A stretch of 64,000 nucleotides of DNA from Pseudomonadota bacterium (GTDB lineage: Bacteria; Pseudomonadota; Gammaproteobacteria; Burkholderiales; Burkholderiaceae_B), in NCBI GenBank assembly GCA_023389155.1, contig JAEWEV010000013.1, positions 62,001 to 126,000 on the forward strand, in the 5' to 3' direction. The position numbers and the translations under genes are program-made. Shown here piece after piece: positions 25,366-33,598 of the stretch (position 1 is its first letter; each line of letters begins with the position of its first letter). Under the pieces are notes generated by a model. The model searched no databases. It was not told the DNA's origin and worked only from the letters and a program-made list of their open reading frames with translations.

Positions 25366-25986
25366 TCAGTGATCGTCGCGGTCGTAAATGAATTTTGGCA
25401 TATTCCACTCAAACCGCAGGGCCAGCATGCGCAACGTCAGTCCGGCGAGCAGCGATACACCCATAACCAGCTCATGATTGAAGCCGACCTGCAGTCCCGC
25501 GACATAAAGCAGCCCGGTGACAATCGACACGCTGGCATACAGTTCGCTGCGGAAAAGTAGCGGGATATCGTTGCAGAGCACATCGCGCAGCACGCCGCCG
25601 ACGCAGCCCGTTATCATTCCTGAAATAATCACGATCAGCAAAGGCAATTGCAATTGCAGCGCGACATTGCAGCCGATAATGGTAAATACCACGAGGCCGA
25701 CCGCATCCAGCAGCAGAAATAGCGTATGCAGGCGATGCATAATGCGTGCGGCCAGTATGGTGGCTAGCGCCGCCACCGCAGTGATCACGAGATAATGCGG
25801 ATGAGCAACCCAGGTCAGCGGATAATGATTCAGCAGAATATCGCGTACCGACCCACCACCCAGTGCGGTGATGCAGCCCAGCAGACAAACGCCCACCCAG
25901 TCCATGCTGCGACGGCCAGCGGCCAATGCTGCAGTCATGGACTCGGCAATGATGGCTATCACATAAAGGATGGGAAGAATAATCAT
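25366..25986 (-). CDS. TRIC-type cation channel family protein (UPF0126/YicG)
   Basis: The 206-residue protein has seven hydrophobic helices arranged as two related halves. Each half carries the family motif: 'GGGSVRDILLNHYPLTWV' in the first and 'GCVGGVLRDVLCNDIP' in the second. These glycine-rich RD motifs define the UPF0126 proteins, prokaryotic relatives of TRIC potassium-permeable channels. No operon partner is evident. Confidence 0.85.
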   Translation of the reverse strand: MIILPILYVIAIIAESMTAALAAGRRSMDWVGVCLLGCITALGGGSVRDILLNHYPLTWVAHPHYLVITAVAALATILAARIMHRLHTLFLLLDAVGLVVFTIIGCNVALQLQLPLLIVIISGMITGCVGGVLRDVLCNDIPLLFRSELYASVSIVTGLLYVAGLQVGFNHELVMGVSLLAGLTLRMLALRFEWNMPKFIYDRDDH

Positions 25987-26136
25987 ATCGGACAGTGAGC
26001 GACGCGCGATGCGCGCCGCCGAAAAATGGGGTTGTCCGATTATATCCTTCGCAGACCGATAGTGCTGTGCCGTTTACCCAGCCCACACAGTTCGATTGCG
26101 GGCCTGGTAAAGGCCGGGACGTGACCTGGTGTTGAC

Positions 26137-27360
26137 TCAGGCAGCGAGCAGTTCGTCGGTAGGACCGAAAAATTCGTAATGAATCCGTTCCGCCGGCACA
26201 CCCTTGGCCGCCAGGCCATTTACAAAGGCTCGCATGAATCCCTTGGGTCCACAGATGTAATAATCGGCATCCTGTATGGGTGTATTTTGTTCCAGCCAGT
26301 CCAGTGAAATCATGCCGGAAACATCATGATTCTGTCCGGGCTTGTCAGTCGCCTCGGGTTCGCTGTAGAACGTAGAGACTTTCGAATTGGCAAGATCCTG
26401 TGCCAGTGTCTGCACGTGGGTGCCCATGGCGTGGGTCTTGCTGCACATGGTGCTGTGTACATAATGCACCGGCAACCGCGGATGCTGCTGATAGATGGTC
26501 TCCAGCATGCTGACCATGGGGGTCAGGCCAACGCCGCCTGACAGCAGGACAACCGGACGTTCGGGCTGGTCGGAAAGATAGAAATCGCCTGCTGGTGGCG
26601 TGACTTCAAGCGTTGTTCCAACCTGGACGCAGTCATGCATGTAGGCCGAGCCACCCTGACTTTCTTCAGCGCGCCTGACGGAGATTCGATAGTATTCTCC
26701 ATTGGGTGCGCAGGATATGGAGTAGTTTCGCTTGAGCCCGGCCTGAGCAGGGGCATCAAAGCGGAACGTAATATATTGTCCCGGTTTATGACGAATGACC
26801 GGTTCACCATCTGCCGGACGCAGAATAAAGGACGTAATGATACTGCTTTCGCGGATTTTTTCACTCACAACAAACTGACGCCAGCCGGTCCATCCGCCGG
26901 GTGCCTGTTCGATATCGTCACGCAACTCGCGCTCGCGACCTTGCAGAATGCCGGCCAGGAACCAGTACGCTTCGCCCCAGGCATCGAGTATCTCGGGTGT
27001 GGCGGCATCGCCAAGTACGTCACCGATGGCGCCCAGGAGGGCAGTGGCAACGTAAGGATAATGTTCAGGCAGGATATGAAAGCCCACATGCTTCTGTGCA
27101 ATCCGTTCCACTGCCGGCAGCAGTACGCCAAGATTGTCGATATTGCTGGCATAGGCCAGAATGGCGCCGGCAAGGGCATTGACCTGCTGGCCGTTGGCCT
27201 GATTGGCGTGGTTGAACAGGGTGCGAATATGTTCGTCTCTGAACAGGCGTTCATACATTTTAGTCGTGATATCTGCACCATACGTCTGCAACGCCGGTAC
27301 CGTGGCCTTGACGACGGCGATGGTTTCGGGTTTCAGGGAGGTGACGACAGGCTGTGACAT
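26137..27360 (-). CDS. hmp: Flavohemoprotein, nitric oxide dioxygenase
   Basis: Hmp oxidises nitric oxide to nitrate using oxygen and NAD(P)H. The 407-residue protein has an N-terminal globin (residues 1 to about 140, with 'RLFRDEHIRTLFNHANQANGQQ' and the proximal histidine in 'IAQKHVGFHILPEHYP'), an FAD-binding barrel ('YITFRFD', 'RNYSISCAPNGEYYRISVRR') and an NAD-binding domain ('RPVVLLSGGVGLTPMVSML', ending 'HYEFFGPTDELLA'). It is divergent from an NsrR-type repressor with two NsrR-like sites between them, so nitric oxide induction is expected. Confidence 0.96.
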   Translation of the reverse strand: MSQPVVTSLKPETIAVVKATVPALQTYGADITTKMYERLFRDEHIRTLFNHANQANGQQVNALAGAILAYASNIDNLGVLLPAVERIAQKHVGFHILPEHYPYVATALLGAIGDVLGDAATPEILDAWGEAYWFLAGILQGRERELRDDIEQAPGGWTGWRQFVVSEKIRESSIITSFILRPADGEPVIRHKPGQYITFRFDAPAQAGLKRNYSISCAPNGEYYRISVRRAEESQGGSAYMHDCVQVGTTLEVTPPAGDFYLSDQPERPVVLLSGGVGLTPMVSMLETIYQQHPRLPVHYVHSTMCSKTHAMGTHVQTLAQDLANSKVSTFYSEPEATDKPGQNHDVSGMISLDWLEQNTPIQDADYYICGPKGFMRAFVNGLAAKGVPAERIHYEFFGPTDELLAA

Positions 27361-27570
27361 TATTTTGGGCTCCTGGAGTTAAGGCACGGGCGTGATAATG
27401 CTTTACGCGCACAATCTTGTGGCTCGTGCTGGTTAGCGGTATGGGAAACGACGATGATGAAGATCACAAGCGAATTAACGTATGAAGGGTGCTAAATAAG
27501 CGTATTAAATACGGGTAGCGACGGGCTCATCACCCATGACAGTTGAAATCGTCATAACCACGTTTGCAAT

Positions 27571-27593
27571 AACATATATTTAATATGCATGTT
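27571..27593. promoter_or_regulatory. nsrR: NsrR-like binding site 1
   Basis: The 23-bp element has the 11-1-11 layout of NsrR sites: AACATATATTT, a central A, then ATATGCATGTT. The half-sites match each other as inverted repeats at AACAT and ATTT/ATAT positions. It lies 210 bp upstream of hmp and 93 bp before nsrR. Confidence 0.65.
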
Positions 27594-27608
27594 ATAAGAA
27601 AATTCCTT

Positions 27609-27631
27609 AATATGCAATCAATATGAATGTT
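27609..27631. promoter_or_regulatory. nsrR: NsrR-like binding site 2
   Basis: A second 11-1-11 element (AATATGCAATC, A, ATATGAATGTT) is spaced 38 bp from the first, centre to centre, with nearly the same right half. The left half is poorer. It is closer to nsrR, which suggests autoregulation. Confidence 0.5.
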
Positions 27632-27685
27632 ATAGTTCATAATTATTGTTTACGATTGAAGTAAAAAACCCCAACAGAGGTTTGC

Positions 27686-28150
27686 ATGAGACTGACTCAA
27701 TACTCAGATTACGCCTTGCGGGTGCTGATTTTTCTGGGCGCCAGCAATCAGGGGCTGTCATCGATCGCCGAGATCGCCCGCGCCTACAGTATTTCGCAGA
27801 ATCACCTCATGAAGGTGGTGCAGCATCTTGGCCAGCTCGGCTATATTGAAACGCTGCGCGGTCGCAACGGAGGAATCCGCCTGGGCTTGCCCGCAGAGCA
27901 AATTGTGGTTGGAGAGTTGCTGCGACACACCGAAGGCCAGATAGAGCTGGTTGACTGTAGCGCCTGTACCATTGCCGGGTCATGCCGGTTACCGCCGGTT
28001 TTTCGTGAGGCCGTTCAGGCCTTTCTGGCCGTACTGGATAAATACACGCTCAGGGATCTGCTGGCATCGCGTGACGACTTGCGCGATTTGCTGCATCTTC
28101 CCGAAACAGAACGGCCATTAACGCGCATGCCGGTCCCGGGACTGCACTAG
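27686..28150 (+). CDS. nsrR: NsrR-type Rrf2 family nitric oxide-sensing repressor
   Basis: The 154-residue protein begins 'MRLTQYSDYALRVLIFLG', the Rrf2 start, with the recognition helix in 'IARAYSISQNHLMKVVQHLG' and wing 'GRNGGIRLGLP'. Three cysteines, C91, C94 and C100 (VDCSACTIAGSC), provide the iron-sulfur ligands that react with nitric oxide. The divergent hmp gene and the sites between fit NsrR rather than IscR or RirA. Confidence 0.93.
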   Translation: MRLTQYSDYALRVLIFLGASNQGLSSIAEIARAYSISQNHLMKVVQHLGQLGYIETLRGRNGGIRLGLPAEQIVVGELLRHTEGQIELVDCSACTIAGSCRLPPVFREAVQAFLAVLDKYTLRDLLASRDDLRDLLHLPETERPLTRMPVPGLH

Positions 28151-28329
28151 CGGGAACGCAAGCGGCTTGGCATCGCCGCGTTGGCAGCTGATTCCCGTAC
28201 TTGCCGAGTCACCTCATCGGATAGTTCATCCTGATAACAATTCCGCTAGAATAGTGGCCTTGTCCGGGGCTTTCCGTGCGCGAAGGCCGAAGGGCGCCAA
28301 CCCATCACCAGAAAACAGGAGACATAACA

Positions 28330-29319
28330 ATGAGGGTATCTTTCAAATCCGGCCTGCTGGCAGCTGCAATGTTGCCGATAACAATAACAGCGTGGGCTCA
28401 GGCGCCAGGCACAGCAGCGCCAAAATTCACCGATCCCCTTACTATCACGGTGGGGTATGTTCCCGGGGGCGCGAGCGATAATGCTGCCCGTATTGTGGCC
28501 AAGGCGCTCGCAAAAGAAATTGGCGTTCCGGTTATCGTGGAAAACAAGCCCGGTGGCGGAGGCCGGATCGCTGCCGCCGACCTGAAAAATACGCCGAAAG
28601 GCAAAAATGTCCTCATGTTGGGTAATCCGGCAGTCACGGTTATTGCGCCCATCGTATTTTCGGATCTGAACTATAAGCCGCAGGAAGATTTCAAACCCGT
28701 ATCGCTTATCACCGAATACAGCTTTGCGCTGGGTGTGCCTGGGTCCAGCAATATCAAATCGGTTTCTGATTTTGTCGAGTGGGCAAAGGCCAATCCCAAT
28801 GCACTCAATATCGGTGTGCCGGCAACGGGCAGCCTGCCGCACTTTTTTGGCCTGATGCTGGCCGATAACCTGCAACTGAAGCCGGAAATCGTTGGCTATA
28901 AGGGCTCCGCACAGTTGCTGACCGATCTGGCTGGTGCAAATATTCCGGTTGCAATTGACACACTGGATACGTTCATCCCCATGGCAAAGAGCGGCAAGGT
29001 AAAGGTGCTGGGTGTCTCCAGCGATAAGCGGGACGCTGCGCTGCCCGACGCGCCACCATTTCATGAATCCGGTATCGACATTCGGGCAACCGGGTGGAAT
29101 GCCATATTTGCGCCCGCATCCATGGACGATGAGACGGTCACCTACCTTGGCGATGCAGTCAGCAAGGTCATGGGGGACGCCACTGTTCAGAAACAGATAC
29201 GCGGGGTCAATCTGACTCCGATACAGGCCGATGCGGCGCAAACCCGCAAGGCAATCGATGAATTCCGGCAGCTATGGGAACCGGTAGTTCGTGATTCTGG
29301 TTTTAAAGTCGGCAAGTAA
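28330..29319 (+). CDS. Bug family (tripartite tricarboxylate transporter) periplasmic binding protein
   Basis: The 329-residue protein has a signal peptide ('SGLLAAAMLPITITAWAQ') and the Bug opening 'PLTITVGYVPGGASDNAARIVAKAL', then 'VIVENKPGGGGRIAAADLK'. AGGAGA precedes the ATG at 28330; the in-frame start at 28276 is rejected. It ends 9 bp before a sulfatase-family gene on the same strand, so the two are almost certainly one operon. That suggests this binding protein scavenges a sulfate ester, phosphonate ester or the product released by the hydrolase. No TctA/TctB membrane genes are nearby. Confidence 0.92.
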   Translation: MRVSFKSGLLAAAMLPITITAWAQAPGTAAPKFTDPLTITVGYVPGGASDNAARIVAKALAKEIGVPVIVENKPGGGGRIAAADLKNTPKGKNVLMLGNPAVTVIAPIVFSDLNYKPQEDFKPVSLITEYSFALGVPGSSNIKSVSDFVEWAKANPNALNIGVPATGSLPHFFGLMLADNLQLKPEIVGYKGSAQLLTDLAGANIPVAIDTLDTFIPMAKSGKVKVLGVSSDKRDAALPDAPPFHESGIDIRATGWNAIFAPASMDDETVTYLGDAVSKVMGDATVQKQIRGVNLTPIQADAAQTRKAIDEFRQLWEPVVRDSGFKVGK

Positions 29320-29328
29320 ATCAGTCCT

Positions 29329-30891
29329 ATGGCAAAAATCAAAAACGTACTTTTCATCATGGCGGATCAGCTGCGTGCGGATCACCTCAGCTGCTATGGC
29401 CATCCGCATCTGCAAACCACACATATGGACCGGCTGGCCAGTCGCGGGGTGCTGTTTGAGCGCGCCTTTGTCAATTCAGGCGTGTGCGGCCCATCACGAA
29501 TGAGTTATTACACAGGCCGCTACCCTTCGACGCATGGCGCAACATGGAATCGGGTTCCTCTTTCCATCGGCGAAATCACGCTGGGCGAATACCTGAAGGC
29601 TAGCGGGATTGACCTGGTGCTTGCAGGCAAGACACATGTGATGCAGGATAAACATGGTCTGGAAAGAATGCAGGTCGACGGTCAAACCGAACTCGGAGCA
29701 CTGCTCAGGCGAGGTGGGTTCAGGGAACTTGACCGTTATGACGGACATCATGAACCCGGCGACGAGAGCGGATACCCTGCGTATCTCAGATCCCATGGGT
29801 ATGACTCCGCAGACCCCTGGACAGACTATGTGATTGCCGTCGAAGACGATCAGGGTCAGGTGCAGAGTGGCTGGCATATGCGTAATGTGAATTTTCCGTC
29901 CCGGGTGAAGGAACCCCATTCGGAAACCGCCTACATGACCGATTGCGCGATGGAATATATGAAAGCGGCGGGCGACAAACCCTGGGTCATGCACCTGAGT
30001 TACGTGAAGCCGCACTGGCCCTATGTCGCGCCGGCTCCCTACCATTCCATGTACTCTCCCGAACAGTGCCTGCCCGTACGCCGGACCGAAGAGGAGAAGC
30101 AGAATGCGCATCCCGTGGTTGCCGCCTATCGCCAGCAGGAAGAAAGCGTCAGTTTCTCCAGTGATGAATGTGTGCAACGCGTGCGACCGGCCTATCAGGG
30201 GCTGATCAAACAGCTTGATGATCATTTGGGCAGGCTGTTCGAGTACATGGAATCTGCCGGCCTGATGGATAACACGCTTGTCATTATTACGGCCGATCAT
30301 GGTGACTTACTTGGCGATCACTGGCTCGGAGAAAAAGAACTTTTTTACGACGTGGTGCAGCGGGTACCGATGATTGTTTACGACCCTTCGGAACAGGCCG
30401 ATGCCACGCGTGGCTACCGCGAGTCACGGATGATCGAAAGTATCGATGTCGTGCCGACCATCCTGGCTGCGCTCGATATTCCCATTCCCGCACATCGTGT
30501 TGAAGGAAGAGCACTGCAGCCGCTCATTTACGGCGAGCCAATCGCGTGGCGCGATTGTGTATTTTCCGAGCTTGATTACAGCTATCGCGAAGCGCGACTG
30601 TTGCTGGGCAAAGCCACCAACGAATGCCGGGCGTGGTCGGTACGTACGGATCGCTGGCGGTATATCTACTGGAGTACCGAAAGGGCTCAGCTTTTTGACC
30701 TGCAGAACGATCCTGACGAATTTCACGACCTGGGTGACGACCCGGAATATGCCCAGGTCAGACAGGAAATGGAGCAACGGCTGCTGGACTGGTTCGCCGG
30801 TTTAAAACGTCGAACCACGGTCACCGAAGAAGAAGTGGACGCGCAGACGCACAAATACAAGCGGGCGGGTGTCTTCTACGGACAATGGTGA
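29329..30891 (+). CDS. Sulfatase superfamily hydrolase (arylsulfatase / phosphonate monoester hydrolase-like)
   Basis: The 520-residue protein has the sulfatase fold. The nucleophile motif C-G-P-S-R begins at Cys53 ('SGVCGPSRMSYYTGRYPS'), a substrate for conversion to formylglycine. Metal ligands lie in 'LFIMADQLRADHL' and 'IITADHGDLLGDHWLGEK'. The region 'PHWPYVAPAPYHSMY', 'GLIKQLDDHLGRLFEYM' and the ending 'AWSVRTDRWRYIYWS...LFDLQNDPDEFHDLGDDP' matches bacterial phosphonate monoester hydrolase/promiscuous arylsulfatase relatives better than classical aryl sulfatases. No signal peptide is present, so it acts in the cytoplasm. Linked to the Bug gene 9 bp upstream. Real substrate is undetermined. 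No modifying enzyme for the Cys is in the window. Confidence 0.88.
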   Translation: MAKIKNVLFIMADQLRADHLSCYGHPHLQTTHMDRLASRGVLFERAFVNSGVCGPSRMSYYTGRYPSTHGATWNRVPLSIGEITLGEYLKASGIDLVLAGKTHVMQDKHGLERMQVDGQTELGALLRRGGFRELDRYDGHHEPGDESGYPAYLRSHGYDSADPWTDYVIAVEDDQGQVQSGWHMRNVNFPSRVKEPHSETAYMTDCAMEYMKAAGDKPWVMHLSYVKPHWPYVAPAPYHSMYSPEQCLPVRRTEEEKQNAHPVVAAYRQQEESVSFSSDECVQRVRPAYQGLIKQLDDHLGRLFEYMESAGLMDNTLVIITADHGDLLGDHWLGEKELFYDVVQRVPMIVYDPSEQADATRGYRESRMIESIDVVPTILAALDIPIPAHRVEGRALQPLIYGEPIAWRDCVFSELDYSYREARLLLGKATNECRAWSVRTDRWRYIYWSTERAQLFDLQNDPDEFHDLGDDPEYAQVRQEMEQRLLDWFAGLKRRTTVTEEEVDAQTHKYKRAGVFYGQW

Positions 30892-31026
30892 TTGGGGGCA
30901 GGCTTGCTGTGGTGTGCATCGTGCTGCGTGTGGTGTTGATCGGTGTCAAGCATCAGATCATGCATTGCATCGGTCCGTTCTCTCTTGCAAGAATTACCTG
31001 TAAGGGCGGTGACGCGGGGGTGAACG

Positions 31027-31581
31027 TTGAAGTTTAATATTCTGGCAGTGTTGCGCTGGCTGATTGTGTTTGTCATGATAGCGCCGGTCAGTGCATTCGC
31101 GGCAACGTGGGTGCAGGGATGGGTGGTTGGAATTGCAGATGGCGATACGATCACCATTTTAACCAAGGCAAAAACGCAACACAGGATACGGTTGGCAGAA
31201 ATCGATGCCCCTGAATCCTCCATGCCTTACGGTCGGGTGGCCAAAAAATTTCTTTCAGATGCGATATATCGCCAAACGGTGTCAGTGCATTCGCGGGGGA
31301 CCGATAGATATGGACGGCTGCTCGGTATCGTTTACCTGAACAAACAGAATATCAATATGCGGATGGTCAGCAGCGGCTATGCCTGGGCCTATCGGCAGTA
31401 CCTGACTGACCTTGCCTATTGCAGGGCGGAAGCGTCAGCCAGGAAACGTCGCCTAGGCTTGTGGGCAGAACCGGATCCGATTCCGCCATGGCAATGGCGT
31501 ATGGCCAGACGCATCAACCCGCAATTGCGGCCTGGGGTCGAGCGCGCTTCTGCAGCGCCTTGCGGTATACGTGCTCGGTAG
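31027..31581 (+). CDS. Secreted thermonuclease-family (SNase-like) protein
   Basis: The 184-residue protein has a signal sequence ('VLRWLIVFVMIAPVSAFAAT') and a staphylococcal nuclease OB fold: 'GIADGDTITILTKAKTQHRIRLAEIDAPE', 'AKKFLSDAIYRQTVSVHSRGTDRYGRLLG' and 'INMRMVSSGYAWAYRQYL'. The Asp/Arg/Glu catalytic positions (DGDT, RLAEIDAPE, DRYGR) appear conserved. The TTG start is used because no ATG or GTG is in frame near the signal peptide. Its 3' end overlaps the convergent glycosyltransferase gene by 68 bp. Confidence 0.85.
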   Translation: MKFNILAVLRWLIVFVMIAPVSAFAATWVQGWVVGIADGDTITILTKAKTQHRIRLAEIDAPESSMPYGRVAKKFLSDAIYRQTVSVHSRGTDRYGRLLGIVYLNKQNINMRMVSSGYAWAYRQYLTDLAYCRAEASARKRRLGLWAEPDPIPPWQWRMARRINPQLRPGVERASAAPCGIRAR

Positions 31582-32665
31582 CCTTGACGAATTTTTCATG
31601 GCCGAACCTCTGCTCACTTTTCTGACGGGCAGCGCGTCCCATCTGCGCCAGATCGTAACGTCCCTGCAGGATTTCCTGAAGCAGTGCAGCCAGCGCTTGC
31701 GGATTGCGTGCAGGCATCACCCAGCCATCGACTTGGTTATCAATGTTCTCCGGAAGTCCGCCCTGTCGCGTAACAATTACCGGTTTTCCCATTGCCATCA
31801 TTTCGCGGCACGCAAATGAGATGGTCTCGACCCGGTAGGAAAGCACAAAGCCCACATCAATAGCACCGATAAACGGGCGCACATCTTCAAGATCTCCCGC
31901 AAAACTGATGTGATCGGTCATGCCCAGTTGCTGTACTTCGTCCAGCAGTTTCTGCGGGGCACGCGGGCCCGCTACGGCAATATGCAGCCTTTCGATCTGC
32001 CTGCGATCCAGCTGGGCCAATGCACGCACCATATCAATCCAGCCTTTGTATTCGGTCGTGCCGGCATTGCTGCCAATCAGAATGCGGCTGTCGTCGGCGC
32101 TTCCCAGAATAGCCTGGCGCAGCCCGGCAGCATCGCCTGCGCGGGCTGTGTTGAAGAAATCCGTGTCAATACCATTATGGACGGTAGTGACCCCAGCCTG
32201 TTGGTCATAGGGGCCACCGGCCAGCCTGTCGGCTACAAAATCACAAACAGCGATGCAATGATCCGTACCGAAACGTGCCCGCAAGTGTGATCCTATAGAG
32301 TTCGTCGCATGATCGTTGTGCTTGGTGAAAACAATGGCCGGCTTGTGACGCATCCCGACGAGTGCGAGCATGACCAGACGATGATCTGCCGTGCCGTTTA
32401 CATGAACAACATCGTACCGGCCCTCACGCAAGACGCTGCGCAATCGGGCACTTGCGGCAGGCAGCCGCTGCAGCTTGCTGGGATAATCCTGAGCATGTAC
32501 CGTGACACCAGGTATTGCAGACGCAATGCGATGAAGCGCACTTTCCGCAGGAACGGCAACCGAAATATCGTGCTCCGGATTCAGGCCGGTAATCAATCTG
32601 CTGATATACGAGGTATGCCCCCCGATACCGGGGCTGTTATGAAAGTTGGTATAAAGTATTTTCAT
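31514..32665 (-). CDS. Glycosyltransferase, GT4 family (GT-B fold)
   Basis: The 383-residue protein has the GT-B layout: acceptor half starting 'MKILYTNFHNSPGIGGHTSYISRLITGL', the linker 'VTTVHNGIDTDFFN', and a donor half with 'IGSNAGTTEYKGWIDMVRALAQL' and 'ETISFACREMMAMGKPVIVTRQGGLPENI', the E-x7-E-like nucleotide-sugar binding region of GT4 enzymes. It probably adds a sugar in LPS or surface polysaccharide assembly, but it stands alone here with no polysaccharide neighbours. The last 68 bp overlap the nuclease gene on the other strand. Confidence 0.9.
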   Translation of the reverse strand: MKILYTNFHNSPGIGGHTSYISRLITGLNPEHDISVAVPAESALHRIASAIPGVTVHAQDYPSKLQRLPAASARLRSVLREGRYDVVHVNGTADHRLVMLALVGMRHKPAIVFTKHNDHATNSIGSHLRARFGTDHCIAVCDFVADRLAGGPYDQQAGVTTVHNGIDTDFFNTARAGDAAGLRQAILGSADDSRILIGSNAGTTEYKGWIDMVRALAQLDRRQIERLHIAVAGPRAPQKLLDEVQQLGMTDHISFAGDLEDVRPFIGAIDVGFVLSYRVETISFACREMMAMGKPVIVTRQGGLPENIDNQVDGWVMPARNPQALAALLQEILQGRYDLAQMGRAARQKSEQRFGHEKFVKATEHVYRKALQKRARPQAAIAG

Positions 32666-33201
32666 TCTTTTTGCGGAAATCTCAGTTGATTCTGGACGGA
32701 TCGTGTTGCGTGCAAATATGAACTTGAGGTCGTTCCCTTTTCTGTGACGGGTTCATTGCTGCATGGCAATAGCATACGCCGAAGGCGCTCGTCACGACCG
32801 ACTTCGTAACAGGCAGAAAGACCAACATGGGCTTGCCGTTTGAGAAAATGTGTAATAAAAAGTGGGAAGTGTTCCGTGATTCCGTGGCGCACCAAAAACG
32901 CGCATGGCTGCGGGCTTTTCATTTAGCCACTGTAGCCCGGTTATCACAATTGTATTCAGATATATGTCAGTTACATTGGCCTGATTCCTTGCACCTATCT
33001 ACTGCGCATATACGCGCTTGCAGGGCGATGCCGATCGGCTGCGGTTTGATTGCTTTCCAGGCTGAGTGTTCATGTATCTTCGCATGCCCGTTGTGCTTCG
33101 CATGCCAGGGATGACGAAAGGGATAGCTACAAATAATCGCGTTCGCAGTCCGGAGAAGTTCGATTTGATGCAGCCGCACGAGAGGGATACAGCTGACGGT
33201 A
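32666..33201. other. 536-bp region without a convincing gene
   Basis: Several short frames occur on both strands, but none has a good ribosome site together with a recognisable fold. The region lies just downstream (on the minus strand) of the antitoxin-like ORF at 33202, where a GNAT toxin gene would be expected and is not found. Confidence 0.55.
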
Positions 33202-33435
33202 TCAACCTACAGGGTCGTTCGTCAGACTGCCTGGCACGTGTATAGCCGAGGCGGCTGCGGTCGGTGTGGCTGCTGTCCCCAGGGTGCTTTGCGCAGCCTC
33301 TCTTGCGGCAACCATAATAAAATCGAGTCGGCTCATGCCGCGCACATTGGCCGCGCGGTCGATCAACAGAGCATCGGCATCCCTAATGCGCAAATTGCAC
33401 GCATCCCGCCTGCGGTTCGTCGTATGCATAGTCAT
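33202..33435 (-). CDS. DUF1778 (TacA-like) antitoxin-type protein, probably orphan or truncated
   Basis: The 77-residue product has 'NLRIRDADALLIDRAANVRGMSRLDFIMVAAREAAQ', which matches the ribbon-helix-helix core of DUF1778 antitoxins (partners of GNAT toxins). After about residue 50 the similarity stops: the usual neutralising tail with its LDxxxWxxFxxxLD-type motif is replaced by an alanine- and threonine-rich stretch. No GNAT toxin is encoded downstream. It may be a decayed remnant or a stand-alone repressor. ATGGAGCCACC precedes the start. Confidence 0.6.
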   Translation of the reverse strand: MTMHTTNRRRDACNLRIRDADALLIDRAANVRGMSRLDFIMVAAREAAQSTLGTAATPTAAASAIHVPGSLTNDPVG

Positions 33436-33598
33436 GGTGGCTCCATTCCGTGCGCGTAGCGATATCAGCTAGTGCAGCTATTGTAGGAGTACTATCTTTC
33501 AGTAATTTGACGACTGGCCAGGATGAACGTGTGATAATGAAACAGCAATGCGATTGCAGCTGCAATGAAAGTATCTGTCGATACCACTGGAGAACGCG

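Larger units (their letters stand above)
27361..27685. other. 325-bp divergent regulatory region of hmp and nsrR
   Basis: There is no gene here. The right half is AT-rich and contains the two NsrR-like sites and the promoters for both genes. Confidence 0.7.

Noticed and set aside
32827..33114. 95-codon plus-strand frame in the gap before the antitoxin-like ORF
   Set aside because: There is no ribosome site, the composition is Cys- and His-heavy in a random way, and no family is recognised.
33202..33435. A complete toxin-antitoxin module
   Set aside because: No GNAT toxin is encoded on either strand next to the antitoxin-like ORF.
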